Source of the DNA: Nocardia rosealba
GTDB taxonomy: Bacteria; Actinomycetota; Actinomycetes; Mycobacteriales; Mycobacteriaceae
Length of the DNA: 64,000 bases
Assembly: GCF_020216065.1 (NCBI RefSeq)
Contig: NZ_JAIWNA010000009.1
Span: forward strand, 1-64,000
Direction of reading: 5' to 3'
In this document: positions 37,653-46,184 of the stretch, one piece after another
How the letters are laid out: the number at the start of each line of letters is the position of its first letter
Numbering within the stretch: the stretch's first letter is position 1
Notes under the pieces: generated by a model
The model's input: the letters and a program-made list of their open reading frames with translations, nothing else
What the model was told of the DNA's origin: nothing
The model's database searches: none
Program-made: the position numbers and the translations under genes

Positions 37653-39953
37653 TCAGGAAGTCGTGGCAGCCGTGGTCCAGGCAAGGAACTGATCCGCAGT
37701 GAAAATCGGTTTGCCGAATTCGGTGGCCTTGCGGCCTTTGCCGGACGTTGTCCCGGCTTCGGCCGCGATCAGCGCGTCGCATCGCTTCTTCGTCACGCTC
37801 GGCACCGGGACGAGACCGCACCTGGCCGCCAGTTGTTCCATGTCGGTGCGACTCCACTGGGTACCGGCGTCATCGATCACCGAACCGGTGAAGCAGATTC
37901 GCGCGCCGGCCGTGAGGATGTCGGCTATCGACACGCTGTGACGGCGGGATTCGTCGCCGAGAATGGGGTGACCGAGAGCCTGACCGAGGTCGGCCAGTCG
38001 AGCGTATGTCTGCTCGTCGAGCTGAATGCGGGGAAGGTTGTGGCGGAGCAATTCGGCGAGCGCAGCTTCAGGCGTCGACGCGGCGGGCGTCATGCCACCC
38101 GGCTGGAAGCAGTCGGGCGTTCCTCCCCGTTCGAGCGTGTACCCGAATCCATCGTTCGGGGTGGTGAAAACCTCGCCCTCGGTGCGAATCGCTGACGCTA
38201 CGCGAGTGACGAGCGCTCGTGTGGCCCGTGCACGGGCGACTGCGCTCGGAGCTTGGAGGCCGGCGATCTCGGACTCCGACAAGTCGGCCACATCGAGAGA
38301 TATGCCCAGCGGCATCGGCACAACCACGCCCAGGCGCTTGAGCTCGTAGTCGAGGTTGCGTAACTGATTGTCGATGTCGAGTCCGACCGGGCATCGGCCG
38401 GACAGATCCGGAGCCAGTGCTGCCCAGGCTTGGTCGAGGGTGGGTGCCAGTGCGACGTCGCCGGCGGTGATTCCATATGTGAGGCGGGCGTCACCGAGGT
38501 CGCGGAGGGGATTGACCAGGGTGCTGAGTTCGATTCCGTCGTCCGTGACCAACGCGATCTCGATCGGGCGCGGCCGCCACATCCGCCCTTCGTCGCCGAC
38601 AGTGCAGATCCCTAGATAGACATTTCCGCGTGAAGTGGACGTCGTGCGGCTGGCGGCGAGGAAACGGCGGATGCGGATATCGGTTTTCAAATCCTTGGGC
38701 AGGACATCGCGTTTGAGGACCAGCCCCTCCATCGACGTGCACCGGCTGAGTGCGACATAGAGCTGACCATCGGCGAAGGTGCCGCCGCTGAGATCGACGA
38801 CGAGCCGGTCCAGGGTTTGTCCTTGGCTCTTGTGGATCGTGATCGACCAGGCCAGCTGGAACGGCAGCTGCCTATATGTGCCGACGACCTGATGCCGGAG
38901 GGCGCCGTCGACGACTTCTGGTCGCGTGATCTCCCACAGGTGCGGTCGTGTATCGACCCGACTGCCGTCGGGCAGGTCGATGGTCACGACCGGGGAGCCG
39001 TGCTCGGTGCGATAACCGGTGATCCGCCCGATGGTCCCGTTCACCCAGCGATCGGCTGGATCATTGGTCAGCAGCATGATCTGAGCGCCGACCTTGTAGG
39101 TGATCACCTCCGCGGCGGGTCGGTCGAAGCCGTCGATGTCGCCGGATGTGGTGGCGCGATGGGTGAGTTCTCGACCGGGAACACGTGCGAGCATCGCCCG
39201 GTTGCGCGTCTCGGCGATCCGGTTGGTCGTGGCCAGAGTCAGCCAGTATTCGTCCACCGGCGGTTCGAAGTCCGGATTGGTTCGATTGTTCAGCTCTGCT
39301 CGAGCAGTTCCCGACAGGGCGCCGTCTCGGACCTCGTTGAGGATTTCGACCAAACGGGTGTCCCCGACCTGCCGGAAGACGGTTCTCAGTTCGACGACTG
39401 GGAACTGCTCGTGAACGTAGTGGTCGGCTGAGAAGAAGTACGGCGAGGTGTAGCGCTGCGTGAAGTAGTCCTTCTCGCCTTCGCTGACCACAGGCGAAAG
39501 CTGGAACAGATCGCCTACCAACACCAATTGCACACCGCCGAAGGGCCTGCCCCGCTTGGGCCCGAATCGTTCGAGCGCAACGGCGAGGCAGTCGAACAGG
39601 TCGGCCCGGATCATTGATGCTTCGTCGAGAATCAGCGTGTCGAGTCTGGCCAGGGTTTTCGCGAAGCGGCCAGGGAAGTAGTCGCTCGAACGGACATCGT
39701 CGACGGTTGTGCCCGCCCAGAACGAGAACAACCGGTGGATGGTGTAGCCACCGACATTGAGCGCGGCGATTCCCGTTGGTGCCGCGACCACGACATTACG
39801 GTTCGTCGTAGCGAGGAACGCGCGGATCAGCGTCGATTTGCCGGTGCCCGCACGGCCGGTGAGGAACAGGTTTTCCCCACTTTCCAAGCGGTGAAGTCCT
39901 TCGGCGAACTCCGGCGTGATGGTGAGCGACGCCACGGTCGGCTGACTACTCAT
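37653..39953 (-). CDS. PIF1-like helicase fused to degenerate DnaQ-like segment and BRCT domain
   Basis: A 766-aa protein in three parts. Residues 1 to about 430 are a PIF1/RecD2-type SF1 helicase: Walker A TGRAGTGKSTLI near 33, AAPTGIAALNVGG, LILDEASMIRADLFD, TIHKSQGQTLDRLVVDL and LYVALSRCTSMEGL. Residues about 450-560 follow the DnaQ exonuclease outline (PIEIALVTDDG, then LRNLDYELKRLG), but the catalytic DxE and NxxFD motifs are not conserved. The last 90 residues are BRCT-like (ARICFTGSVIDDAGTQW, KKRCDALIAAEAGT, GKPIFTADQFLAW). ATG 39953 overlaps the previous stop (ATGA), so it is coupled to the unknown gene upstream. Confidence 0.8.
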   Translation of the reverse strand: MSSQPTVASLTITPEFAEGLHRLESGENLFLTGRAGTGKSTLIRAFLATTNRNVVVAAPTGIAALNVGGYTIHRLFSFWAGTTVDDVRSSDYFPGRFAKTLARLDTLILDEASMIRADLFDCLAVALERFGPKRGRPFGGVQLVLVGDLFQLSPVVSEGEKDYFTQRYTSPYFFSADHYVHEQFPVVELRTVFRQVGDTRLVEILNEVRDGALSGTARAELNNRTNPDFEPPVDEYWLTLATTNRIAETRNRAMLARVPGRELTHRATTSGDIDGFDRPAAEVITYKVGAQIMLLTNDPADRWVNGTIGRITGYRTEHGSPVVTIDLPDGSRVDTRPHLWEITRPEVVDGALRHQVVGTYRQLPFQLAWSITIHKSQGQTLDRLVVDLSGGTFADGQLYVALSRCTSMEGLVLKRDVLPKDLKTDIRIRRFLAASRTTSTSRGNVYLGICTVGDEGRMWRPRPIEIALVTDDGIELSTLVNPLRDLGDARLTYGITAGDVALAPTLDQAWAALAPDLSGRCPVGLDIDNQLRNLDYELKRLGVVVPMPLGISLDVADLSESEIAGLQAPSAVARARATRALVTRVASAIRTEGEVFTTPNDGFGYTLERGGTPDCFQPGGMTPAASTPEAALAELLRHNLPRIQLDEQTYARLADLGQALGHPILGDESRRHSVSIADILTAGARICFTGSVIDDAGTQWSRTDMEQLAARCGLVPVPSVTKKRCDALIAAEAGTTSGKGRKATEFGKPIFTADQFLAWTTAATTS

Positions 39954-40531
39954 GGCACGGTCTCGGGTTTCACTCGCTCGGCGAAGTCCGCGGGAAAGTC
40001 GGCGATAGTCGGGCTGTTCAGGTCCGCCGGCATGATCCATGGTGTTTCCCGGCTTTTCGGAGAAGTCGTTCGGCGCACACGCTGCTCCTCGGTGAACAGC
40101 CAAGCCGACCACACTGCGCCGATGTAATCGGCGACCCACAGCGCGCGATAGTGCGGTTCGTCGCGCTCAGGTGTACCGATCTCGGGCACCGGGAGGAAAC
40201 TGGGAACGACCAGTTTGGTGCGTTTGCGTCGAGAATAGTCCGTGATCGCCGCGCAGATCCGCTCCTGCTGGTCAGCGGTCTGTCGGATCAGATCGTCGAA
40301 CGCTTCGATCCGGAGCGCGTGCGAGAATGCCAGCGGTGGGTCGGTACCTTCAGTGAGAACCACTGCACGACCCCACGTGAGTGAGCGGACCTTCTTGTCG
40401 TGGTCGGGGTCATCGTGCGGAATGATGACAGCGTTGGTATTGCGCACGAAATCGTCGGTAGTGCGATCGGTCAGCCATATCGCGGTGAACTCGTACGGCG
40501 GATGCCGATCGACTACGGCGAAACCCAACAT
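39950..40531 (-). CDS. hypothetical protein, coupled to PIF1-like helicase
   Basis: A 193-aa protein with no recognised family. The start region is gcaaggag followed by two ATGs; I take the second (40531), which gives the better spacing. Features are the hydrophobic N-terminus MLGFAVVDRHPPYEFTA, an acidic/His patch (HDDPDHDKKVRSLTW), a helical segment (DDLIRQTADQQERI) and a Trp-rich motif WVADYIGAVWSAW. Its stop overlaps the PIF1 start by four bases, and the upstream unknown gene ends 25 bases before it. The three genes form one operon, so this protein probably works with the helicase. Confidence 0.65.
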   Translation of the reverse strand: MLGFAVVDRHPPYEFTAIWLTDRTTDDFVRNTNAVIIPHDDPDHDKKVRSLTWGRAVVLTEGTDPPLAFSHALRIEAFDDLIRQTADQQERICAAITDYSRRKRTKLVVPSFLPVPEIGTPERDEPHYRALWVADYIGAVWSAWLFTEEQRVRRTTSPKSRETPWIMPADLNSPTIADFPADFAERVKPETVP

Positions 40532-40556
40532 CATTCTCCTTGCTACAGCTCTCGGG

Positions 40557-41054
40557 TCAATCGTTGACGGTGTCGGGCCAGCGTGTGATCCGGGCCGGAC
40601 CGGGGCCGGCGTTCGTATCCGTAAACCGTTGGAGTGCAACGAGATACACACCGGGCATCCGGCCGGAGCGGGATGTCAGAATCCGTGCGCCCACCAGAAA
40701 ACCGCCGTGTACCGGCGCATCTACCGCGAAGCCTGTCACCGTGTACACGCCGTAGGCAGGTTCCTGGAAATACCCGACCACCGGATCCCCGTGGGTCAGC
40801 TCGGCCAATGCGGACGCCAATCCTGTAGGTGGATCAGCGACGTCTGAGGCGTCGGCGATCAGCTCCAGCAGATCCGGCACCGGGTTGAGCGTCGACGAGG
40901 CCGTATCGAGGGCATGGCCACCGATCAGCAGGCCGCCGTTCGCGCCGGAACGAACCACCGCGCCGTGCACGCTGAAAGTCCCGTAGAGCTCGGACCGGAA
41001 CGTCGCGGCGGCAGGCTTGCCGGGAGTCAGCGCCGACATGGCGGTCTTCAGCAT
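40557..41054 (-). CDS. hypothetical protein with internal duplication
   Basis: A 165-aa protein with two similar halves. YGTFSVHGAVV then GGLLIGGHAL in the first half aligns with YGVYTVTGFAV then GGFLVGARIL in the second, which suggests a tandem beta domain. No membrane segment or signal peptide is seen. ATG 41054 follows aggaa by about 8 bases; ATG 41039 is an alternative. It is the first gene of the operon that ends with the PIF1-BRCT helicase. I do not recognise the family. A repeated beta fold could be a nucleic-acid or ligand-binding module. Confidence 0.6.
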   Translation of the reverse strand: MLKTAMSALTPGKPAAATFRSELYGTFSVHGAVVRSGANGGLLIGGHALDTASSTLNPVPDLLELIADASDVADPPTGLASALAELTHGDPVVGYFQEPAYGVYTVTGFAVDAPVHGGFLVGARILTSRSGRMPGVYLVALQRFTDTNAGPGPARITRWPDTVND

Positions 41055-41305
41055 CTGAAGGTTCCTGCGGCGTGGAGGAAGGGGCAACGATGGCGAGTTC
41101 AAGTGATGTGGCTTTCTTCATTCGGAAGCGGCGAGGTGTGGACCGAGTGAACGGCGTAGCGACGACAAGCGGGATCGTCTCGAACTGACAGCGAATCGGA
41201 GCTGCCGGCACGGCGAACAGTGTGGCAGCAGAAGGCTGAAATGTCTTGTGTTCTAGGCGATTCCGTGATGCAGCCACCGCCGGGGCGGGCTGTGGATCGA
41301 GTGGA

Positions 41306-41671
41306 TCAGATGTCGTATTGCGGACAGTAGCTGGTGACCGCGGCGTCGAGGAAGGTGTACGGGTAGCGCACTGAGGCGCGGTTGATCTCCGCCAATTCGA
41401 TGTGCTTGGACGCGCTGTGCCCATGAGTAGCCAGCCACTGGCAGTTGGACAACGCCAACCGGATTGCGGCGTCTTGGGTTCGGCACGGTTCGTCGTCGAA
41501 ATCTGCACGCCGCAGGAACATTCGATCCGCGTTGCTGCGTGCTGCGCAGGTTTCCGACGAGCCGCTGGACGAGCCGCTCGCCGGCTTCGCCCCAACTTGC
41601 GGGGCGAGTGCGGTGACGGCGGTGACGGTGCCCGCAGCGAGCAGGGCGGAGATGACACGTGAGTGACGCAT
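41306..41671 (-). CDS. DUF732-like secreted protein
   Basis: A 121-aa protein that starts with a clear Sec signal peptide (MRHSRVISALLAAGTVTAVTAL split by its core, then a cut after VGA). The mature part has the DUF732 outline common in mycobacteria and nocardiae: DRMFLRRADF near its start, RLALSNCQWL in the middle and the C-terminal FLDAAVTSYCPQY, with paired cysteines. Such proteins are exported, and their function is unknown. The gene stands alone between the PIF1 operon and the Gabija-like pair. It belongs to the ordinary Mycobacteriales gene pool rather than the helicase system. Confidence 0.75.
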   Translation of the reverse strand: MRHSRVISALLAAGTVTAVTALAPQVGAKPASGSSSGSSETCAARSNADRMFLRRADFDDEPCRTQDAAIRLALSNCQWLATHGHSASKHIELAEINRASVRYPYTFLDAAVTSYCPQYDI

Positions 41672-41847
41672 GGGTTCCCTCTGATAAGGCGATGGGGCGG
41701 CGCCGAGATGGCGACGGAAAGTGTTGGAGCTCTGGGGTTCTGGCTGATCCAGTAGCTACCTTGTGATGATGTCGTCCAAGCTACGGCAGACTGAAAGCTA
41801 TGTCAATCAGAGGATGCCGTGAAACCTTGCCATCGCGTTAACGGCTC

Positions 41848-44001
41848 TCAATGCCAGATGAATGCAAGCCGATCCCGTGCGCGCGTGGCCGCGACGTAGG
41901 CAAGCGCCTTGGCACGCTGCTTCGCGTCCGCGGTTTCGTAGGGGGAGCCTTGCTGGTCGAGTGCGGCTATGGGCGGCCGGCTCGGGTCGACGCCGGCGAC
42001 GATCACGTTCGTGTACTCGAGACCTTTGGCGCCGGACATCGTCCGGACTGCAACCGGCATCCGCGAATCGCCGCACTGGTCATTGTCGACCGGGCAATCC
42101 GCAGCCCTGAGGCGGGACCGGATCGTGCTAGCCGTACCGTTGTCGAAGGTGAGTACCGCGATTGTGGTCACCGATGTGCCCGACCGCTGCCATTCGCGCA
42201 CCGTGTCGACGACGCATTTCAGCATCGTCCTCTCGTTGGTGCACGGCACGAGGCTCGGTTCGGGGCCGAGACGGGCAGATCGGTAGCCGGACCCCGGCTC
42301 GATCCGGTCTTCGAGGTCCCGGAACTCGCTGCCCAGCAGGAAGCCGAGGGCGAAATCGAGGTTCTCGGCTGTGGTCCGGTAGTTCAACGTCAGTCGACGT
42401 GATCGCCCGCTGAGCGCAATATTGTGATCCGACAGCGCAATTCGTTCGTTGAAGATGCGCTGGTGGGGGTCGTCGGCGATGAAGATGTCATCGGGACCTT
42501 CGTCGACGAGCGCGCGGACGAATCGCCAATGGACCGCGTGCAGGTCCTGGCCCTCATCCACCAGTACGTGGTCCGCGAGTGCGGCCTCACCTGCAGCGGC
42601 AGCATGCGTGAGGTGACGCCCAGCCACGGCCGCGACCTCTTGATAGCTGTACCAGTCGAACCTGGCGCAGAACGTCCGGTAAGCGTCGAAGATTTTCCAG
42701 AGCGCGACCCTCATTGCTCTGTCCAGCCGGATCCGGCGTCCGCGCCGTTCCACCGTGGCGTATTCGCGGACCGTTCGGATGCGTCGTGCAAGTACTACCG
42801 CGACGTATTCGTTCTCCAAGAACCACGGTGTGGTCAGATGCGGCGGCAGGTGATGGTCGACCTCGGCGGCGATCCGTGGCCAGACGTAACGGTCCGGTCG
42901 ATGCCCTCGCCATTGGAACTTCCGGTGGCCCAGAACATCCTGTGACGCCACTTCGACTTCTGCTGAGCTTTGTTGCAAGACCTGGACGGCGAGGCTGTCG
43001 ATGCCGCCGACATAGATTCCCGGTTGCCCGAGCTTCGTTGCGAAGGCGACATCCGGGTCGAGGACGCGCAGGTTCTGTTCGAGAATAGTCGCCAGTTCCT
43101 TGGTGAAAGTCGTCAGCACCACGCGCGCATCCGGGTTGCGACGGATGAGATTACGTGCCCGATGGACCAGAATCACCGACTTGCCGGTGCCGGACCCACC
43201 CGAGACGCGGAACGAGCCGGGATAGCTCTGCTCGGCATAGCGTCGTTGTTCCGGATGCAAGAACGTCCGCCACGCGTTGGCATCGCCGCTGTCGATCACA
43301 CGGCGCAACTCGGCTGAATCGTCGGCATAGGTGAACAGCAGGCGGGAAGCGGGGCGGTCGAGGGCCGCGATGATCCGGTCATCCTCGTCCGCGGCTGTCT
43401 CGGGCGGCGTGTGCAGTTCCAGCTGCTCGCGGATCAGTTCCGGCGACGCCCCGTCGAGGAGCTGCAGCAACGCTTGGCCTTGCCACCCCAGCTTCGCGGT
43501 GACCTCCCCGGCGAACCGAAAGTATTCGGTGCGATCGGTGATGAGGTAGGCGCGTTCGATGACTGTGCGATCGAGTCCCAGATAGGCGGCGAGTTCGGCC
43601 GGCGAGTGCCCGGCACGTTCGAGTAGAGGGTGAGCGGGGGTTCTTGGTCGGTCGCTCACGAGCGGCAGTTGGCCGACCGTACCCTCCAGGGCGCCGGACA
43701 CCGGATTCACCCGCAAGGTCGCTCTGGTCGCCTGTCGGCGGGCTTCGTTCGCTGCCCACGTGCCCATATAGATGTAGGTGGTCTCACCACCCTCTGGGTC
43801 GACGCGGAAAACCACAGCGCGATGCGTGCCGTCCACGTACGCAGTGCGCACCCGCGAATCCTTCGCGCCCGGCACCCGCTCGGTCCATGGTTCGTCGTGT
43901 AGATCGCCCTGGAACAGCGACAGCAGGTCGAACACCCGTCGCCTGAGTGCCGGGGCGTGTGATTGTGCCGCAGCGGTGGAGGTGAGGACGATCCTCGCCA
44001 C
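41848..44001 (-). CDS. RelE-fold domain fused to UvrD-like SF1 helicase (copy 3, GajB-like position)
   Basis: A 717-aa paralogue of the two other RelE/UvrD fusions, more diverged. The N-terminal part has RVFDLLSLFQGD, DSRVRTAYVDGTHRAVVF and YIYMGTWAANEA. Helicase motifs: LHPEQRRYAEQ, Walker A GGSGTGKSVILVH near residue 265, HVLVDEGQDLHAVHW (DEGQ in place of DEAQ), LTLNYRTTAENLDFA, TMSGAKGLEYTNVIVAG and YVAATRARDRLAF. Start is GTG. It begins 16 bases after the OLD-like ATPase gene, so the pair resembles Gabija (GajA OLD nuclease plus GajB UvrD helicase) or a class 2 OLD locus, except that classical GajB lacks the RelE-like head. Confidence 0.8.
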   Translation of the reverse strand: MARIVLTSTAAAQSHAPALRRRVFDLLSLFQGDLHDEPWTERVPGAKDSRVRTAYVDGTHRAVVFRVDPEGGETTYIYMGTWAANEARRQATRATLRVNPVSGALEGTVGQLPLVSDRPRTPAHPLLERAGHSPAELAAYLGLDRTVIERAYLITDRTEYFRFAGEVTAKLGWQGQALLQLLDGASPELIREQLELHTPPETAADEDDRIIAALDRPASRLLFTYADDSAELRRVIDSGDANAWRTFLHPEQRRYAEQSYPGSFRVSGGSGTGKSVILVHRARNLIRRNPDARVVLTTFTKELATILEQNLRVLDPDVAFATKLGQPGIYVGGIDSLAVQVLQQSSAEVEVASQDVLGHRKFQWRGHRPDRYVWPRIAAEVDHHLPPHLTTPWFLENEYVAVVLARRIRTVREYATVERRGRRIRLDRAMRVALWKIFDAYRTFCARFDWYSYQEVAAVAGRHLTHAAAAGEAALADHVLVDEGQDLHAVHWRFVRALVDEGPDDIFIADDPHQRIFNERIALSDHNIALSGRSRRLTLNYRTTAENLDFALGFLLGSEFRDLEDRIEPGSGYRSARLGPEPSLVPCTNERTMLKCVVDTVREWQRSGTSVTTIAVLTFDNGTASTIRSRLRAADCPVDNDQCGDSRMPVAVRTMSGAKGLEYTNVIVAGVDPSRPPIAALDQQGSPYETADAKQRAKALAYVAATRARDRLAFIWH

Positions 44002-44017
44002 TATCGCACCCGCCCGG

Positions 44018-45607
44018 TCACGCCGATGCCGGAGTCGGTCGCCCGCGCTGCTGTGCCTGGCGGATCAGATCGACGATCATCTTGGTCGGCTCGGGAAACT
44101 CGTTCGCCCACAAGGCAAGGAAGGCATGCGCGACGTCGTGCGCCGACAAGAATCCGAGGTCTTCGCCGATCTGTTGAAAGATCAGGTGTACGTCGCGGTT
44201 CGTGGTCCTGCGGGTGCGAATCACTGAGACGACCTGCTGCTGTCGATCCAACGGCAGTCGCAGCGACAGTGTCAGTTTGGCCGCGAGCTCATCCAGGTTG
44301 GAACAGATGTCGTCGAGAACGGTGCGTTCCGGATCCGAATTTCCCGGCAGGAGATGAATCTGTTTGTCCTCGTCGGCCAGCTCGCCTTGGTCGCCGTCCA
44401 GAAAGCAGAGCGCCGGCTGCCACGTCGTGGGAATCGAATTGTGGTGCAGGGTAGCGTTCTTCGCTACCGCGGCGCCGCTCATCGCATGGATCTCGATCAT
44501 GTCCAGTTCCACGCCGCCGTCCCTGCGCAACGCGGTCGCCACCAGGTCCCGGGCGAACTGGTCCTCGACGAAGACCACCACGTCCGCTTCGACCTGCCCG
44601 GTAATGGCACGAAGCGATCGCACATCGAGCTTGCCTTGGATCACCCGATCACCGAGCGCAGCCCAGATGGCCTCCGGCGGTAGCGGAGCCAAGGCATCGT
44701 TGGAGTGGGTGGTGAACACCACCTGGCACTTGCGGCGGTGGGCGACATCGATCAGATATTCGACCATCCGTTGTGTTGCCACCGGATGCAGCCCGTTCTC
44801 GATCTCTTCGATCAGGATGAGGCTGTTCTCCTCTGCGGCTTCGACTTCCGCGATGATTCTGATGACGCTGGCCTCGCCGGCGCCGAAGTGGAACTCGGAA
44901 TAGCCGTCGCCCTGCGCGGTGACGCCGGAGAAGATGCTCAGCCGATCGATGTCATCGAGGAAGAGCTGCCGGAAGCCGGCCAACGGTTTGGCGAGCACCT
45001 TCTCGGCTTGATCGATGACGTGATCAGGAAGGCAGGTCTCACGAACGGCTTCGAAGGCACTGCCAACGGCTCGCCGTAGGTTCTGCCGTTCACTGGCGGG
45101 GACCGTCCGCTCCACCCCGAAGATGAGGACCCTCCGGTCGACCGCGGTCCGATTCCACTTGAGGCGTTTGAAACTCGCCGTTCGCAGGACCGGAAGCTTC
45201 CGATTCAGCCCCTTCTCGATGAGCTGGTACTCGATCGACCAGTTCTGCATGCTGTCGTCGTACTTGCCGCTCTTGGCGAAGAACCGGCTCGGCGGCACCG
45301 AGCTGTAGGGAAGGCCGGCAGCGCCGAGGATGGTCGACTTGCCGCCACCGTTGGGCCCGACAACCGCGGTAACCGGGAAGTCGAAACTCACCTCGATGTT
45401 GCTGAAGCCACGAACCTTTGCGAGCGTGAGCTTGCGCAGATACTGCCCATAGCTCTCCTTGGCCACCTTGCCCGCGAGCTCCTGAATGGTCCCATGCCGG
45501 ATCTCGCTGCGAAACCGGTTGCCTGCGTTGATCACCCGAACCACCCCCAGCTCGTCACCTGGACGCAGCCGCGCCCCGACCCCTGAGGATGATACCGCGA
45601 TCACCAC
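44018..45607 (-). CDS. OLD-family-like ATPase with TOPRIM-like C-terminal half (GajA-like)
   Basis: A 529-aa protein. After about 50 N-terminal residues the ABC-type ATPase domain begins: LTLAKVRGFSNIEVSF, Walker A VGPNGGGKSTIL near residue 90, FGAGEASVIRIIAEVE (signature region), LILIEEIENGLHP (Walker B) and VFTTHSNDAL (switch histidine). Residues about 345-410 look TOPRIM-like (VVVFVEDQFARDL, then LCFLDGDQGEL, giving the E and DxD metal site). This is the outline of OLD nucleases and GajA, which cut invading DNA when nucleotides are depleted. Length is near GajA (about 580). The GTG start at 45607 is uncertain because no good ribosome site is visible. Confidence 0.75.
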   Translation of the reverse strand: MVIAVSSSGVGARLRPGDELGVVRVINAGNRFRSEIRHGTIQELAGKVAKESYGQYLRKLTLAKVRGFSNIEVSFDFPVTAVVGPNGGGKSTILGAAGLPYSSVPPSRFFAKSGKYDDSMQNWSIEYQLIEKGLNRKLPVLRTASFKRLKWNRTAVDRRVLIFGVERTVPASERQNLRRAVGSAFEAVRETCLPDHVIDQAEKVLAKPLAGFRQLFLDDIDRLSIFSGVTAQGDGYSEFHFGAGEASVIRIIAEVEAAEENSLILIEEIENGLHPVATQRMVEYLIDVAHRRKCQVVFTTHSNDALAPLPPEAIWAALGDRVIQGKLDVRSLRAITGQVEADVVVFVEDQFARDLVATALRRDGGVELDMIEIHAMSGAAVAKNATLHHNSIPTTWQPALCFLDGDQGELADEDKQIHLLPGNSDPERTVLDDICSNLDELAAKLTLSLRLPLDRQQQVVSVIRTRRTTNRDVHLIFQQIGEDLGFLSAHDVAHAFLALWANEFPEPTKMIVDLIRQAQQRGRPTPASA

Positions 45608-45902
45608 CGCCGTTGATCGACCGAATCTTCGGCAGACTCTCGAGGCGTCGAAAGATGTTGTCGGACAGCGACTCTAGCTGAGCGCAAGGAGGTGGACGAA
45701 CGGCGTGCACCAGGGTTGCGGGTTACAGCGATGCTGCGTCACCGCACAGGTGGGCCTGAGCGTCGGCGTCGACATTGCAGTGGTCATACTGCTGTTCACC
45801 AGAGCTGGTATCCGCCGTCCTTCGGCGCGAGTGTCCGGTGGACAACCGGATGCTATCGTGTCGGCCAAGTACAACCTGTCTCTTGGGGGCGAATTGACAG
45901 AG
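45608..45902. other. intergenic region between divergent OLD-like and T7SS genes
   Basis: This 295-base gap separates the OLD-like gene (- strand) from the EspC-like gene (+ strand). It must carry the 5' control signals of both. I see no RNA gene, repeat or terminator. The frame of the EspC-like gene is open through most of it, but the translation upstream of residue MLQADIA is not family-like. Confidence 0.4.
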
Positions 45903-46184
45903 ATGTTGCAGGCGGATATCGCCGCGCTGAGTACGATGAGCACAGCGCTCGAGGCGCATGCGACCGCGATCGATGGAATAGATATTTCGCTCGAACTGAT
46001 CATGCCGGGGTCTCCTATTGTTCAGGTCGAGGCTGCCGCCAAGCAGGCGGTGCTCGGTGCATACCGTGCTCTATCGTCGAATATCAGGCATATGGCTGAG
46101 GTCACGCATGTCGCCGCTAATTCATATGAGAATGTCGATGGGTGGTTTGCCGATCAAGTCCGTGCTCTCGAGAGCGGACAGTGA
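45903..46184 (+). CDS. EspC-like type VII secretion target
   Basis: A 93-aa protein of the EspC/DUF2580 type (T7SS_ESX_EspC). Family marks are ALEAHATAIDGIDI, the MPGSPIVQVEAAAKQAVLGAYRAL region (one helix ending in AYRAL), MAEVTHVAANSYENVD and FADQVRALE. Such helical hairpin proteins are exported by ESX systems, often together with the product of the next gene. ATG 45903 is preceded by ggggg about 12 bases upstream; TTG 45894 is possible. The following effector gene begins with a TGATG overlap, so the two are made in step and probably form a secreted heterodimer. Confidence 0.8.
   Translation: MLQADIAALSTMSTALEAHATAIDGIDISLELIMPGSPIVQVEAAAKQAVLGAYRALSSNIRHMAEVTHVAANSYENVDGWFADQVRALESGQ

Noticed and set aside
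9444..45607. The island as a DISARM system
   Set aside because: DUF1998 helicases are present, but I find no DNA methylase and no phospholipase-D protein, both of which define DISARM.
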